Source of the DNA: Haliscomenobacter hydrossis DSM 1100
GTDB taxonomy: Bacteria > Bacteroidota > Bacteroidia > Chitinophagales > Saprospiraceae
DNA length: 64,000 bases
Assembly: GCF_000212735.1 (NCBI RefSeq)
Contig: NC_015510.1
Location: forward strand, 3,907,001-3,971,000
Direction of reading: 5' to 3'
Under the pieces are notes generated by a model that saw nothing but the letters and a program-made list of their open reading frames with translations, was not told the DNA's origin and made no database searches. Shown here piece by piece: positions 27,320 to 35,903 of the stretch. Position 1 is the stretch's first letter. Every line of letters starts with the position of its first letter. The translations under genes and the position numbers were made by a program.

Positions 27320-27350
27320 TTGCCTAATTGGATAACATTGTGTATTTTTG
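27320..27350 (+). promoter_or_regulatory. Promoter of the DUF4160/DUF2442 pair
   Basis: TTG (27320-27322), 20 bp, then TATTTTTG (27343-27350), 19 bp before the ATG at 27370. It is a near-consensus Bacteroidota promoter with a short leader. Confidence 0.65.
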
Positions 27351-27369
27351 TAGGCATAAAATACTGACT

Positions 27370-27558
27370 ATGCCTACTTTTTTTATCATTGATGGCGTAA
27401 AAATCGATTTCTATTATAATGATCATGTTCCACCTCATTTTCACGCTATTTATGCTGAATATGAAGTGCTGATTGAAATCGAATCATTGAAGATACATCG
27501 AGGAAGTTTACCTAAACCTCAACAAAAGAAGATTTTAAAGTGGGCAAAAGCAAACTAA
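27370..27558 (+). CDS. DUF4160 domain protein, apparently cut short by an in-frame stop
   Basis: 62 aa from the ATG at 27370. MPTFFIIDGVKIDFYYNDHVPPHFHAIYAEYEVLIEIESLKIHRGSLPKPQQKKILKWAKAN is the DUF4160 core with its HVPPHFHA motif. After the TAA at 27556-27558 the same frame continues (AQLKEIWEAMRPKS) to a second TAA at 27601-27603, and this continuation looks like the normal end of the family. So the gene may carry a nonsense change (for example CAA to TAA), or the short form may be functional. The DUF2442/HTH gene starts 4 bp after the second stop. DUF4160 and DUF2442 genes commonly occur as neighbours in a toxin-antitoxin-like arrangement. Confidence 0.75.
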   Translation: MPTFFIIDGVKIDFYYNDHVPPHFHAIYAEYEVLIEIESLKIHRGSLPKPQQKKILKWAKAN

Positions 27559-27607
27559 GCACAATTGAAAGAAATCTGGGAAGCTATGCGACCAAAATCT
27601 TAACTAC

Positions 27608-28132
27608 ATGAGCAAAACCACTAAAATTCCACGTATTCTCAAAATCAATCAGATAGATGGTTGGCGAATCAATGTTGTATTCAGCAACGGAGAGTACCGA
27701 ACTATTGATTTTGAACAGTTTTTCAAAAAACATAACTTTTCTGCCGATCCACTCCGGGCACACCTCCTGGATCAAGCTTTTTTCCAAAGCGTTGCACTCC
27801 ATGAAGGAACTTTACGCTGGCCTGCATTGCTTCAAAAAATTGAATTGAGCAACGGCATGACATTTGAGGTGCCATTTGATCTTGATCCCATTGTTTTGTA
27901 TGACCACAGCACACCAGATCTCAACCGAGATCGTGGAGTCCCTGTGGGTGAGGTACTACGCCAAGCTAGAAAAGAAGCAGGGTTGACGCAGGAAGAACTG
28001 GCCAAAAGGAGTGGAACCACCAAGCACTACATTTCTCGCATTGAAAATCATCATGCCGATATTGAGGTTGGAACCTTGCAAAGGATAGTAGAGCTAGGAT
28101 TGGGAAAGCAACTGGAAATTCAGGTGAAATGA
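27608..28132 (+). CDS. DUF2442 + HTH_XRE protein, putative antitoxin-like regulator
   Basis: 174 aa. Residues 1-85 are a DUF2442 domain (PRILKINQIDGWRINVVFSNGEYRTIDFEQFFKK...LHEGTLRWPALLQKIELSNGMTFEVPFDLDPIVLYDHS). Residues about 112-170 are an XRE helix-turn-helix (GEVLRQARKEAGLTQEELAKRSGTTKHYISRIENHHADIEVGTLQRIVELGLGK). The fusion of a DUF2442 domain to a DNA-binding domain beside a DUF4160 gene suggests autoregulation of a small two-gene module. A toxin-antitoxin role is inference only. Confidence 0.82.
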   Translation: MSKTTKIPRILKINQIDGWRINVVFSNGEYRTIDFEQFFKKHNFSADPLRAHLLDQAFFQSVALHEGTLRWPALLQKIELSNGMTFEVPFDLDPIVLYDHSTPDLNRDRGVPVGEVLRQARKEAGLTQEELAKRSGTTKHYISRIENHHADIEVGTLQRIVELGLGKQLEIQVK

Positions 28133-28266
28133 CAATCCAACCTCTAACATTTTAACCAATCTCCCCTCATTAATTAAGCTTTGCTATCTGAAAACGCATG
28201 AAAAAAATACTAAATCGTGCATTTTTCAGTTATTTTGTAGTTCGAAAAAAACTTAGTCACTTGACC

Positions 28267-29925
28267 ATGAAATATAGTATAATCGGTCTGCTCATCTTAT
28301 TTTCATTCAACCTGGCCTGGGCGCAATCGCCGCAGGAACTGGAGAAGCAGCTTCAGGAAGCCAGTGATGCGCAAGAAAAAATCACCCTGAATCAGCAATT
28401 GGCCAATGCCTACTTGGCTACCGATGTGGAGAAAGCGCTGGTCTTTGCCAAAGCAGCAAGCCGGGAATCCATCAACAGTGGCAATAAAGTGCAGGCGGCA
28501 GCCAGCAATTACCTGATTGCAACCATCGCTGAGCGCAAACGCGACGATAATAATTTTAGGCTATACATGAAAAATGCGATCAACTTTGCCAAAGAAGCCA
28601 ATGATTTGGACATGTTGGTGCGCAGTACCGAAAAGCTCAGTTCACATTACGCCAAAAAGCGCGAATACGACGATGCCTTTAAACATACCAAAGATGCGTT
28701 CACTTTTGTCAACTCCAAGGGCTACAACATGAGTGACCTGGAGAACAAATACAATACCCAACGCATGTCGCTGGATCGTGAAAAACGCACCCTTGAAAGC
28801 CAAATCAGTCAGATGCAAGGCCGTTTGGCCGATCTTTCCGCAGAGAAAAACCAGTTGAGTACGGAAAAATCCAAACTGGAGGAAAAACAAGAAGAACTGG
28901 TCAAAGAAAATCTTTTGGCTGAAGAGGTGATCACCCGCAAAGAAGAAGACATCATGACCATCTCCAAAGCCAAAAACCAGGCCGAGGATGCCGCAAAAGC
29001 CAAAGAAGCCGAGGTGAAGCAGTTGTCGCGGGAGAATCTGGAGCAGCAATTGGTACTCAAAGTAAAAGAAGCCAGTTTAGCAGAAGCCCAACTTGAAGCG
29101 GAACTACAAAAGAACGAAGTACAGGCGCGCAATAAATTCGTTCAATTAAGTGGTCTCGTGGCACTTTTCTTCTTGTTGCTTTCTGTATTGTTGTTTGGCC
29201 GTTTTCGAGCGAAACAAAAAAGTGAAAAAACCCTCGCCGAAAAGAACAGAATCATCGAACAGGAAAAGTCCCGCAATGAAGAACTCTTGCTGAACATCCT
29301 GCCCAAAAACATTGCCGACGAACTCAAGGCCAGTGGAAAAGCCAAAGCTCGTCGTTATGACCAGGTCACGGTGTTGTTTTCTGACTTCGTGAATTTCACC
29401 AAAATTGCTGAACAACTCTCTCCAGAAGAGTTGGTTGAAGAACTGGACAAATGTTTCAAAGCGTTTGACCATATCATCAAGCAGTATCCCGATATCGAAA
29501 AAATCAAAACCATCGGCGATGCGTACATGTGTGCGTCCGGTTTATCCGAACGCAAAGGATTACCGAACAACCTGATTCAGGCTGCCCTCGACATGCAGTC
29601 TTACCTCCACGAATACAAGGAGTTGCGCATCAAGCAGGGCAAACCTTATTTTGAAGCCCGCATCGGCATGCATACGGGCCCGGTCGTAGCGGGCGTGGTA
29701 GGCGACATCAAATTTGCATACGATATTTGGGGGGACACCGTCAACCTGGCTTCGCGCATCGAATCCAACAGTGAAGCAGGACAGGTAAACATCTCGCAGG
29801 ATACCTATAACTTGATTCGTTACCGCTACGAGTGCGACTATCGGGGTAAAATGCCTGCAAAAAACAAGGGCGAGTTGGACATGTACTATGTACATAAAAA
29901 ATCAAGTGTAGTGGAGGCATCGTAG
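28267..29925 (+). CDS. Membrane-anchored class III adenylate cyclase with TPR/coiled-coil sensor
   Basis: 552 aa from the ATG at 28267, which starts a clean signal peptide (YSIIGLLILFSFNLAWAQ); an ATG at 28198 is possible. Residues about 25-150 are TPR-like helices, about 160-290 a long coiled coil rich in Glu, Lys and Gln, and about 295-316 a membrane helix (LSGLVALFFLLLSVLLFG). The cyclase domain follows. Its metal-binding aspartates are Asp373 (VLFSDFVNFTK) and Asp418 (IKTIGDAYM); the lysine in EKIKTIG and aspartate in YDIWGDTVNLASR specify ATP rather than GTP. It probably senses a periplasmic signal and makes cAMP. Confidence 0.88.
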   Translation: MKYSIIGLLILFSFNLAWAQSPQELEKQLQEASDAQEKITLNQQLANAYLATDVEKALVFAKAASRESINSGNKVQAAASNYLIATIAERKRDDNNFRLYMKNAINFAKEANDLDMLVRSTEKLSSHYAKKREYDDAFKHTKDAFTFVNSKGYNMSDLENKYNTQRMSLDREKRTLESQISQMQGRLADLSAEKNQLSTEKSKLEEKQEELVKENLLAEEVITRKEEDIMTISKAKNQAEDAAKAKEAEVKQLSRENLEQQLVLKVKEASLAEAQLEAELQKNEVQARNKFVQLSGLVALFFLLLSVLLFGRFRAKQKSEKTLAEKNRIIEQEKSRNEELLLNILPKNIADELKASGKAKARRYDQVTVLFSDFVNFTKIAEQLSPEELVEELDKCFKAFDHIIKQYPDIEKIKTIGDAYMCASGLSERKGLPNNLIQAALDMQSYLHEYKELRIKQGKPYFEARIGMHTGPVVAGVVGDIKFAYDIWGDTVNLASRIESNSEAGQVNISQDTYNLIRYRYECDYRGKMPAKNKGELDMYYVHKKSSVVEAS

Positions 29926-29951
29926 TTGGTTTCACCTCATCAAACACGATT

Positions 29952-29981
29952 TTGGAATAACCAAAACTTTTTGTATTTTTA
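29952..29981 (+). promoter_or_regulatory. Promoter of uvrB
   Basis: TTG (29952-29954), exactly 19 bp, then TATTTTTA (29974-29981), one base from the Bacteroidota -7 consensus. It is 31 bp before the uvrB ATG at 30013. Confidence 0.7.
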
Positions 29982-30012
29982 TGCGCTCTCTACGAAAAAT
30001 ACATACTACAAA

Positions 30013-32034
30013 ATGTCATTCCAACTCGTTTCCAAATATTCTCCCACCGGTGACCAACCCCTGGCCATTGCCAAATTAACCGACAGTTTAAATGCTGGTG
30101 AGCGCACCCAGGTATTGTTGGGCGTAACGGGCTCCGGTAAAACCTTTACCATTGCCAATGTCATTGCCAATGTGAACCGGCCTACGCTGGTGCTGACCCA
30201 CAACAAAACCCTGACCGCGCAGTTATACGGCGAACTACAAGAGTTTTTCCCGGATAACGCCGTAGAGTATTTTGTTTCCTACTACGATTATTACCAACCC
30301 GAAGCTTACCTCTCGGTAAGTGATACCTATATCGAAAAGGATTTGTTGATCAATGAGCAGGTGGACAAGCTGCGTTTGCGGGCCACTTCCAACTTGCTCT
30401 CCGGTCGGCGGGACATCATCATCGTGGCATCGGTGTCCTGTATTTACGGGATGGGTAACCCTGAGGATTACAAATCCGGGATCATTCGTATTCAAAAAGG
30501 GCAGGTGATTTCCCGCAATGCCTTTTTGTACAAACTGGTGGAAAGTCTGTATTCGCGCACCGAGATCGAATTCAAAAGGGCGACCTTTCGGGTTCGTGGG
30601 GATACCGTCGATATCAACTTGCCCTATGTAGACTACGGCTACAGGATTAAATTTTTTGGCGATGAAATCGATGAAATCGAAATGATTGAAATCGAAACTG
30701 GCAAGCGGATTGACCGCATGAACGATGCGGCCATTTTTCCAGCCAATCTATACATTGCCCCCAAGGACCGCCAAAACATGATCATCCGCCAGATTGAAGA
30801 TGAACTGCACGATCAGGAAAAATATTTTGAACGCGAAGGCCGCTTACTCGAAGCCAAACGTATCCACGAACGCACGCTTTTTGACCTGGAAATGATCAAG
30901 GAGTTGGGCTACTGCAATGGAGTAGAAAACTACTCGCGTTTTTTTGACGGGCGTATGGTGGGCACTCGGCCGTTTTGCCTGCTGGATTATTTCCCCGAGG
31001 ATTACCTGTTGGTGATAGACGAAAGCCACGTGACCATCCCCCAAATCCGCGGGATGTACGGTGGTGACCGCGCCCGCAAACTCAGCCTGGTGGAACACGG
31101 GTTTCGTTTGCCTTCGGCAATGGACAATCGCCCCCTCAATTTTACGGAATTTGAAGGAATGTTCAGTCAAGTCATCTTCGTCAGTGCCACCCCTGGCGAT
31201 TACGAATTTGAACAAACCGGCGGAGTTGTGGTCGAACAATTGATCCGCCCTACCGGGCTCTTGGACCCACCGATTGAAGTGCGCCCCAGTCTCAATCAAA
31301 TTGATGATTTATTGGAAGAAATCCAACAGCGCATCGCAAGAGAAGAACGGGTTTTGGTGACAACGCTCACCAAAAGGATGGCGGAAGAGTTGACCAAATA
31401 CCTCGCCAAACTGAACATCAAAATACGCTACATCCACTCCGAAGTAGATACCATGGAGCGGGTTGAAATTCTACGGGACCTGCGCTTGGGGGGATTTGAT
31501 GTGCTGGTTGGGGTGAACCTTTTGCGCGAAGGGCTGGATTTACCCGAGGTATCTCTGGTCGCAATATTAGATGCGGACAAAGAGGGTTTTTTGCGCAATG
31601 ACCGCTCCTTGACCCAAACGGCGGGTCGGGCAGCACGCAACTCCAATGGCTTGGTTATTTTTTATGCCGACAAAATCACCGACTCAATGCAGCGTACCAT
31701 TGACGAAACCGAGCGGCGTCGAGTCATCCAAATGGCCTACAACGAAGAGCGGGGCATTACGCCCAAAACAGTGTTTAAGTCGAAAGAAGAAATCCTTAAC
31801 CAGCGCTCGATCCTGGATGTACGGGGCAAAACCAGCCAGGCGTACATTGAACCAGAAAATATAACCATAGCCGCTGATCCATTGGTGAGTTACATGACCC
31901 GCGACCAGTTGGAAAAACTGGCCAGTGAAACCGAACGCAAGATGAAGCAAGCCGCCAAAGAGTTGGATTTCATCACGGCGGCGCAAATGCGGGATGAGTT
32001 GTTTGCCTTTCGGGAAAAATTAAAAACGGTGTAG
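30013..32034 (+). CDS. uvrB: Excinuclease ABC subunit B
   Basis: 673 aa from the ATG at 30013 ([20 protein letters not shown]). Walker A GVTGSGKT is at residues 37-44, the beta-hairpin region ([20 protein letters not shown]) is intact, and the DESH box, helicase motifs ([26 protein letters not shown]) and the C-terminal UVR domain ([34 protein letters not shown]) are present. It is the damage-verification helicase of nucleotide excision repair and is full length. Its TAG stop shares its T with the start of the following inverted repeat. Confidence 0.98.
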   Translation: MSFQLVSKYSPTGDQPLAIAKLTDSLNAGERTQVLLGVTGSGKTFTIANVIANVNRPTLVLTHNKTLTAQLYGELQEFFPDNAVEYFVSYYDYYQPEAYLSVSDTYIEKDLLINEQVDKLRLRATSNLLSGRRDIIIVASVSCIYGMGNPEDYKSGIIRIQKGQVISRNAFLYKLVESLYSRTEIEFKRATFRVRGDTVDINLPYVDYGYRIKFFGDEIDEIEMIEIETGKRIDRMNDAAIFPANLYIAPKDRQNMIIRQIEDELHDQEKYFEREGRLLEAKRIHERTLFDLEMIKELGYCNGVENYSRFFDGRMVGTRPFCLLDYFPEDYLLVIDESHVTIPQIRGMYGGDRARKLSLVEHGFRLPSAMDNRPLNFTEFEGMFSQVIFVSATPGDYEFEQTGGVVVEQLIRPTGLLDPPIEVRPSLNQIDDLLEEIQQRIAREERVLVTTLTKRMAEELTKYLAKLNIKIRYIHSEVDTMERVEILRDLRLGGFDVLVGVNLLREGLDLPEVSLVAILDADKEGFLRNDRSLTQTAGRAARNSNGLVIFYADKITDSMQRTIDETERRRVIQMAYNEERGITPKTVFKSKEEILNQRSILDVRGKTSQAYIEPENITIAADPLVSYMTRDQLEKLASETERKMKQAAKELDFITAAQMRDELFAFREKLKTV

Positions 32035-32111
32035 GGGCAAACCCTGTGTGGTTGCCCTTACACCGGCAACCACACGGATTGCCCCGGGTAAGCACACAGG
32101 ATTGCCCCTAC
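32032..32111. repeat. Inverted repeat with GGGGCAA / GTGTGGTTGCC words (family H)
   Basis: The left side TAGGGGCAAACCCTGTGTGG (32032-32051) pairs with the right side ending at 32111 (one indel). An inner stem pairs GTGTGGTTGCC with GGCAACCACAC. A further copy of the CACACGGATTGCCCC word is inserted on the right. It begins on the uvrB stop codon and ends 2 bp before the stop of the convergent DUF2911 gene. Confidence 0.8.
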
Positions 32112-32113
32112 AA

Positions 32114-32617
32114 TTATTTTACCTTAAAATCCACCTGTACGTTTTCCCACATCAAGGAGACCACTCCTTTTTTCGAGACGGCAAAAGCCATTTGCTCTGT
32201 GAAGGCCTTGGCCTTTTTGACAGGTGCCATTACTCGGAGCACATCTTCATCCTCTTTGTAAGTGTAGGCACCCCACTTAATGGATTTGTTGATGATGATG
32301 GTCCATTCTTTTTCATTGGGAATGGTAAACAGCGCGTATTTGCCTTTGGGAACGGGCTTTCCCTGCACCATTACGTCTTCCGAAAATTCTATCGAAGTAC
32401 TTTCGTTGGCTCCGGTACGCCATACTTGTCCGTAAGGAACCAGTTTCCCCCAAATCTCCCGACCCTTTACGGAAGGCTGGCCGTAGCTGATGGTAATTTT
32501 TTTGCCTTTTACCGTTGCAGTAGCTTCGGCAGGTGGGCTTACCCGTGGCTTATCTTGCGCTTGAGCAGCTGTAAAGCCAAGAATCGATAAACTGAGCAAT
32601 AAGAAAATTTTTTTCAT
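32114..32617 (-). CDS. DUF2911 family secreted protein
   Basis: 167 aa from the ATG at 32617, giving a clean signal peptide (KKIFLLLSLSILGFTAAQAQ). The domain runs from RVSPPAEATATVKGKKITISYGQPSVKGREIWGKLVPYGQVWRTGANESTSIEFSEDVMVQGKPVPKGKYALFTIPNEKEWTIIINKS to the C-terminus, a complete DUF2911 unit. Function unknown; periplasmic or secreted beta-rich protein common in Bacteroidota. On the minus strand TAACTTTG (32663-32656), a consensus -7 element, precedes it. Confidence 0.88.
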   Translation of the reverse strand: MKKIFLLLSLSILGFTAAQAQDKPRVSPPAEATATVKGKKITISYGQPSVKGREIWGKLVPYGQVWRTGANESTSIEFSEDVMVQGKPVPKGKYALFTIPNEKEWTIIINKSIKWGAYTYKEDEDVLRVMAPVKKAKAFTEQMAFAVSKKGVVSLMWENVQVDFKVK

Positions 32618-32655
32618 GATGAAAGTTCTTTTACGTGAATTAAGCACTAACGCAC

Positions 32656-32663
32656 CAAAGTTA
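32656..32663 (-). promoter_or_regulatory. Candidate -7 element for the DUF2911 gene
   Basis: TAACTTTG on the minus strand, 38 bp before the ATG at 32617, matches TAnnTTTG exactly, but no TTG lies at the usual upstream distance. Confidence 0.4.
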
Positions 32664-32749
32664 CGTGAAGTCTTTCGGAATAAGTTTTCAAAATTGGATC
32701 AAGTTTGTTCAAGTTGATGGTTTGCAGTACAAACAAGGTTTAATCGTGA

Positions 32750-33853
32750 TTACGCCTCGCCGCGTAAAAAATACTTGGAGTAATAGCGCACACCTCCCTG
32801 GCTCTGCTCAGGACTTGATGTTCCACCACCCAGATCAACCAATAGTGAATTTAAGATTCGGTAAGGCTCGGTGACCGGTAAATATGGTGAGTGAGCTTTG
32901 GCAAATGCTTCTTCAGGAAGTACATCAATGCGTTGAGGGACTCTGTTGAAATGGGCCAGATAACGCCTGGCCGGTTCTTCCGGTAATACCATCCAAATTC
33001 CTGCTCTACCCTTGGGCCATACTCCTTGGGTATACTGAGGATTGAGTCGCTTAATTTTCCCTATAGTTAGACGACAAATCCTGGATACATCCTGGAAAGA
33101 GCTGACCTCACGTACTTCAATGCGGGTGGTACCTCCACTCAAAGCATCGGGCACCACGGGGGTAATTTGAAAATCCTGGAAATGATGAGAAATATAGGCA
33201 GCAGCATAAAACTTGGCCAGGTACTGCTGGGTTTGAACGGGCAAATGTTTGCGCACGAGGGCGAAATCCGTAGATCGTGCCCGCTGAATTGCGTTACGCA
33301 TTCGACCTGAGCCACAATTGTAGGCACCTAACACCAATTCCCAATTTCCAAATTCTGCGTACAATTCTTTGAGGTACATGACCGCAGCGGCTGTTGCTGC
33401 CTCGGGATCGCGTCGTTCATCGCGCCAACTTTCGATGTGCAGGCCAAAATTCCGTGCCGTTGCGGGCATGAACTGCCATAAACCAGCGGCACCACTTGCC
33501 GATACTACATCGGTGCGTAATTCAGATTCTACCATCGAAAGGTATTTCAATTCCAAAGGCATGTTTTGGGCGCTGAGGTGGCGCTCATAAATGGGAAAGT
33601 AATAAAGCCCTCGGCCAAGCATGGCGGCAGTGTGGACTTTGCCTGTAACCGTGTACATGTTTACATACTCCCGGGAATGGGTGGTAGAATGTGCTAATGT
33701 GGGAAGATCTTCACGTTGAAAAACGGTCACTTGTAAGGGATGTACCCTTAAAAAATCGTGATCCGCATTGGCTTGAATGGTACCGGTAAAACCAATGGCC
33801 ATGTAGGGTAACAGGAGAAGTGTGTACACTCCTCGGGGACTGATGGTGTTCAT
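32750..33853 (-). CDS. Lytic transglycosylase (SLT domain, MltD-like)
   Basis: 367 aa. A hydrophobic N-terminus acts as signal or anchor (VYTLLLLPYMAIGFTGTIQA). The SLT catalytic domain at about residues 85-215 contains the general acid Glu109 in YLSMVESELRTDVVSASGAAGLWQFMPATARNFGL and the AYNCGSGRM motif. The C-terminal region (FQDVSRICRLTIGKIKRLNPQYTQGVWPKGRAGIWMVLPEEPARRYLAHF) resembles a degenerate LysM-like peptidoglycan-binding unit. It cleaves glycan strands of peptidoglycan in the periplasm. A single-gene unit appears likely. Confidence 0.87.
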   Translation of the reverse strand: MNTISPRGVYTLLLLPYMAIGFTGTIQANADHDFLRVHPLQVTVFQREDLPTLAHSTTHSREYVNMYTVTGKVHTAAMLGRGLYYFPIYERHLSAQNMPLELKYLSMVESELRTDVVSASGAAGLWQFMPATARNFGLHIESWRDERRDPEAATAAAVMYLKELYAEFGNWELVLGAYNCGSGRMRNAIQRARSTDFALVRKHLPVQTQQYLAKFYAAAYISHHFQDFQITPVVPDALSGGTTRIEVREVSSFQDVSRICRLTIGKIKRLNPQYTQGVWPKGRAGIWMVLPEEPARRYLAHFNRVPQRIDVLPEEAFAKAHSPYLPVTEPYRILNSLLVDLGGGTSSPEQSQGGVRYYSKYFLRGEA

Positions 33854-34115
33854 GGGAATGAATTTGCTGGATTGTTAAAATATGTTCAGTGTGCTAGGAA
33901 TAAAATTGGCGGAATCGCCACAGGTAAGTAAATAGACCAGTATCTAAAAGCTGGATTAAAAGTAGGATATTTATTCGAGAACTAAAACACTTGTATTCAG
34001 TGAATTAGGAAAAAGTTTTCCACATGATTCTTTGTGCAAAGAGAAAAGTGCTTGTGATCTGTGATTTATGTAAGTCGAAATAAGTTAATTTAAAGATATA
34101 AAAATGAATGAAAAA

Positions 34116-35456
34116 TTATGCTAATATCCCAAGTCCAATTTCCACAATACCCTCACGGTTAATTTTTTGTAAATCAACGGGTAAGACTCGGTTTAACAAT
34201 TCGATTTGCAGTGGAGTTTCCACCTTAATATAGTTATCGGTAAAGCCTGCCATCAGGTTTTTGTCTTTATGTGCTTCAAAAAGCACAAGTCGGGTTTGCC
34301 CGAGGTGCTGTTCGTAAAAATGTCTGCGCTTTTTTTCGCTCAAAATCCCCAGCATCTCATTCCGTTCCCGACGCACGTTGACCGGAACTACACCATCCAT
34401 GTCAGCAGCAGGCGTATTGGCACGTTCAGAGTAAGTAAATACGTGGAGATAGGAGATGTCAAGGTCATGGAGGAAATGATAGGTTTCCAGAAAATCTTCC
34501 TGTGTTTCACCCGGAAAGCCCACAATCACATCAACGCCAATGCAGGCATGCGGCATCTGTTGTTTGATCCGAGCTACTCGATCAGTGTACAATTCCCGGG
34601 TATAGCGACGGCGCATTTGTCGCAGTTGAGTATTGTTGCCCGATTGCAGCGGCATGTGTAAATGGGGGGCAAAACGCTGTGATCCCGCAACAAAATCAAT
34701 GATTTCGTCAGTACACAAATTGGGTTCAATGGAAGAAATGCGGAATCTGCTAATGGCCTCTACCTGATCCAATTCGCGAATCAAATCGATGAACATGGCT
34801 TCTTTTTTCGGAGACGTACCCTCAATCACCTCGGTTCCGTTGCCAAAGTCACCGATGTTGACTCCGGTCAAGACAATTTCTTTTACCCCCATTTCGGCGA
34901 TCTTCCAGGCATTGGCCACCACGTTTTCTACTTTGTCGCTACGACTAGCCCCACGAGCCTGGGGAATGGTACAAAAAGAACATTTGTAATTGCAGCCGTC
35001 CTGCACCTTGAGAAAAGAACGGGTGCGGTCGCCAAAGGAAAAGGCATCTACAAAATTGCGGGCTTCGCGTACTTCTCCCGCATGTACCATTCCTTTGCCC
35101 GGTGCTTTGGAAAGGGTATCGATAAAATCCAGAATCCGGAATTTTTCAGCAGCGCCCAGAACCAGGTCAACGCCGGGGATCTCGGCAATTTCTTCAGGCT
35201 TGAGTTGAGCATAACAGCCTACAACTACCACAAAGGCCTGCGGAGAATGGCGCAAAGCCTGGCGTACGACTTTGCGACATTTTCGATCGGCGAAATCTGT
35301 TACCGAACAAGTATTGATCACATACACATCCGCGCCCTGCTCAAAGTCTACCTCGGTATACCCTGCCCCTTCAAATAAACGGGCAATAGAGGAGGTCTCG
35401 GAGTAGTTCAATTTACATCCCAGTGTATAAAACGCTACCGTTCTCGGTGTGGCCAT
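34116..35456 (-). CDS. mtaB: tRNA t6A37 methylthiotransferase MtaB
   Basis: 446 aa from the ATG at 35456; a 125-residue upstream extension runs through the promoter and the pterin dehydratase gene and is rejected. The N-terminal domain has the cluster cysteines Cys14 (YTLGCKLN), Cys50 and Cys81; the radical-SAM motif CNYKCSFC gives Cys155, Cys159 and Cys162; IGVDVIVGFPGETQEDFLET and a C-terminal TRAM domain follow. It converts N6-threonylcarbamoyladenosine 37 in tRNA to the 2-methylthio form. Its promoter is at 35494-35524. The 262-bp spacer downstream (33854-34115) contains nothing recognisable. Confidence 0.94.
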   Translation of the reverse strand: MATPRTVAFYTLGCKLNYSETSSIARLFEGAGYTEVDFEQGADVYVINTCSVTDFADRKCRKVVRQALRHSPQAFVVVVGCYAQLKPEEIAEIPGVDLVLGAAEKFRILDFIDTLSKAPGKGMVHAGEVREARNFVDAFSFGDRTRSFLKVQDGCNYKCSFCTIPQARGASRSDKVENVVANAWKIAEMGVKEIVLTGVNIGDFGNGTEVIEGTSPKKEAMFIDLIRELDQVEAISRFRISSIEPNLCTDEIIDFVAGSQRFAPHLHMPLQSGNNTQLRQMRRRYTRELYTDRVARIKQQMPHACIGVDVIVGFPGETQEDFLETYHFLHDLDISYLHVFTYSERANTPAADMDGVVPVNVRRERNEMLGILSEKKRRHFYEQHLGQTRLVLFEAHKDKNLMAGFTDNYIKVETPLQIELLNRVLPVDLQKINREGIVEIGLGILA

Positions 35457-35493
35457 GCTGCACGCTTGCTTTAACTTGATGAAAAACAGGGGG

Positions 35494-35524
35494 CAAAGAT
35501 AAGGTTTCGAATGGTATGACGCAA
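35494..35524 (-). promoter_or_regulatory. Promoter of mtaB
   Basis: On the minus strand TTG (35524-35522), 20 bp, then TATCTTTG (35501-35494), an exact -7 match 38 bp before the mtaB ATG. This also argues against the long upstream start. Confidence 0.7.
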
Positions 35525-35591
35525 AAAATGATACCAAAGAAGATAAACATTTATCCTCTGGGAATGCTTTACTGTAAAAGACATAAAACTT

Positions 35592-35834
35592 ATGTGGACA
35601 GAAAAAGACAATCAACTCTCGGCAACCTTTACATTTAAAGATTTCACTCAGGCTTTCGCTTTTATGACCGAAGTGGCCTTTCATGCAGAAAAACAGAGTC
35701 ACCACCCACTTTGGACCAATGTTTGGAACCGGGTGGAAATTCATCTGAGTACCCACGATGCAGGGGATATCGTTACGGAAAAAGACCACAAACTGGCCAA
35801 CGCCGTTGATAAGGTTTATGCTCGTTACCAATAA
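35592..35834 (+). CDS. 4a-hydroxytetrahydrobiopterin dehydratase (pterin carbinolamine dehydratase)
   Basis: 80 aa, complete. [75 protein letters not shown] contains the diagnostic SHHP motif and the T-H-x-A-G-D-I-T-E-K-D block of the PCD/DCoH family. The enzyme dehydrates 4a-carbinolamine pterin during cofactor recycling. It is divergent from mtaB and 69 bp upstream of the aminotransferase. No aromatic amino-acid hydroxylase is in the window. Confidence 0.9.
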   Translation: MWTEKDNQLSATFTFKDFTQAFAFMTEVAFHAEKQSHHPLWTNVWNRVEIHLSTHDAGDIVTEKDHKLANAVDKVYARYQ

Positions 35835-35903
35835 GGCAATGAATCTGTAAATACTGTAAAAAAACAGTATAAGGATTGAAAGACATTCCTTAGCTTTACT
35901 GCC

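Noticed and set aside
35457-35831. N-terminal 125-residue extension of mtaB
   Set aside because: It crosses the consensus mtaB promoter and runs antisense through the pterin dehydratase gene; the family N-terminus begins at the ATG at 35456.
35851-35870. ATACTGT-N6-ACAGTAT hairpin between the pterin dehydratase and aminotransferase genes
   Set aside because: Only a 7-bp A/T-rich stem with an A loop and no T-run; too weak to call a terminator or operator.
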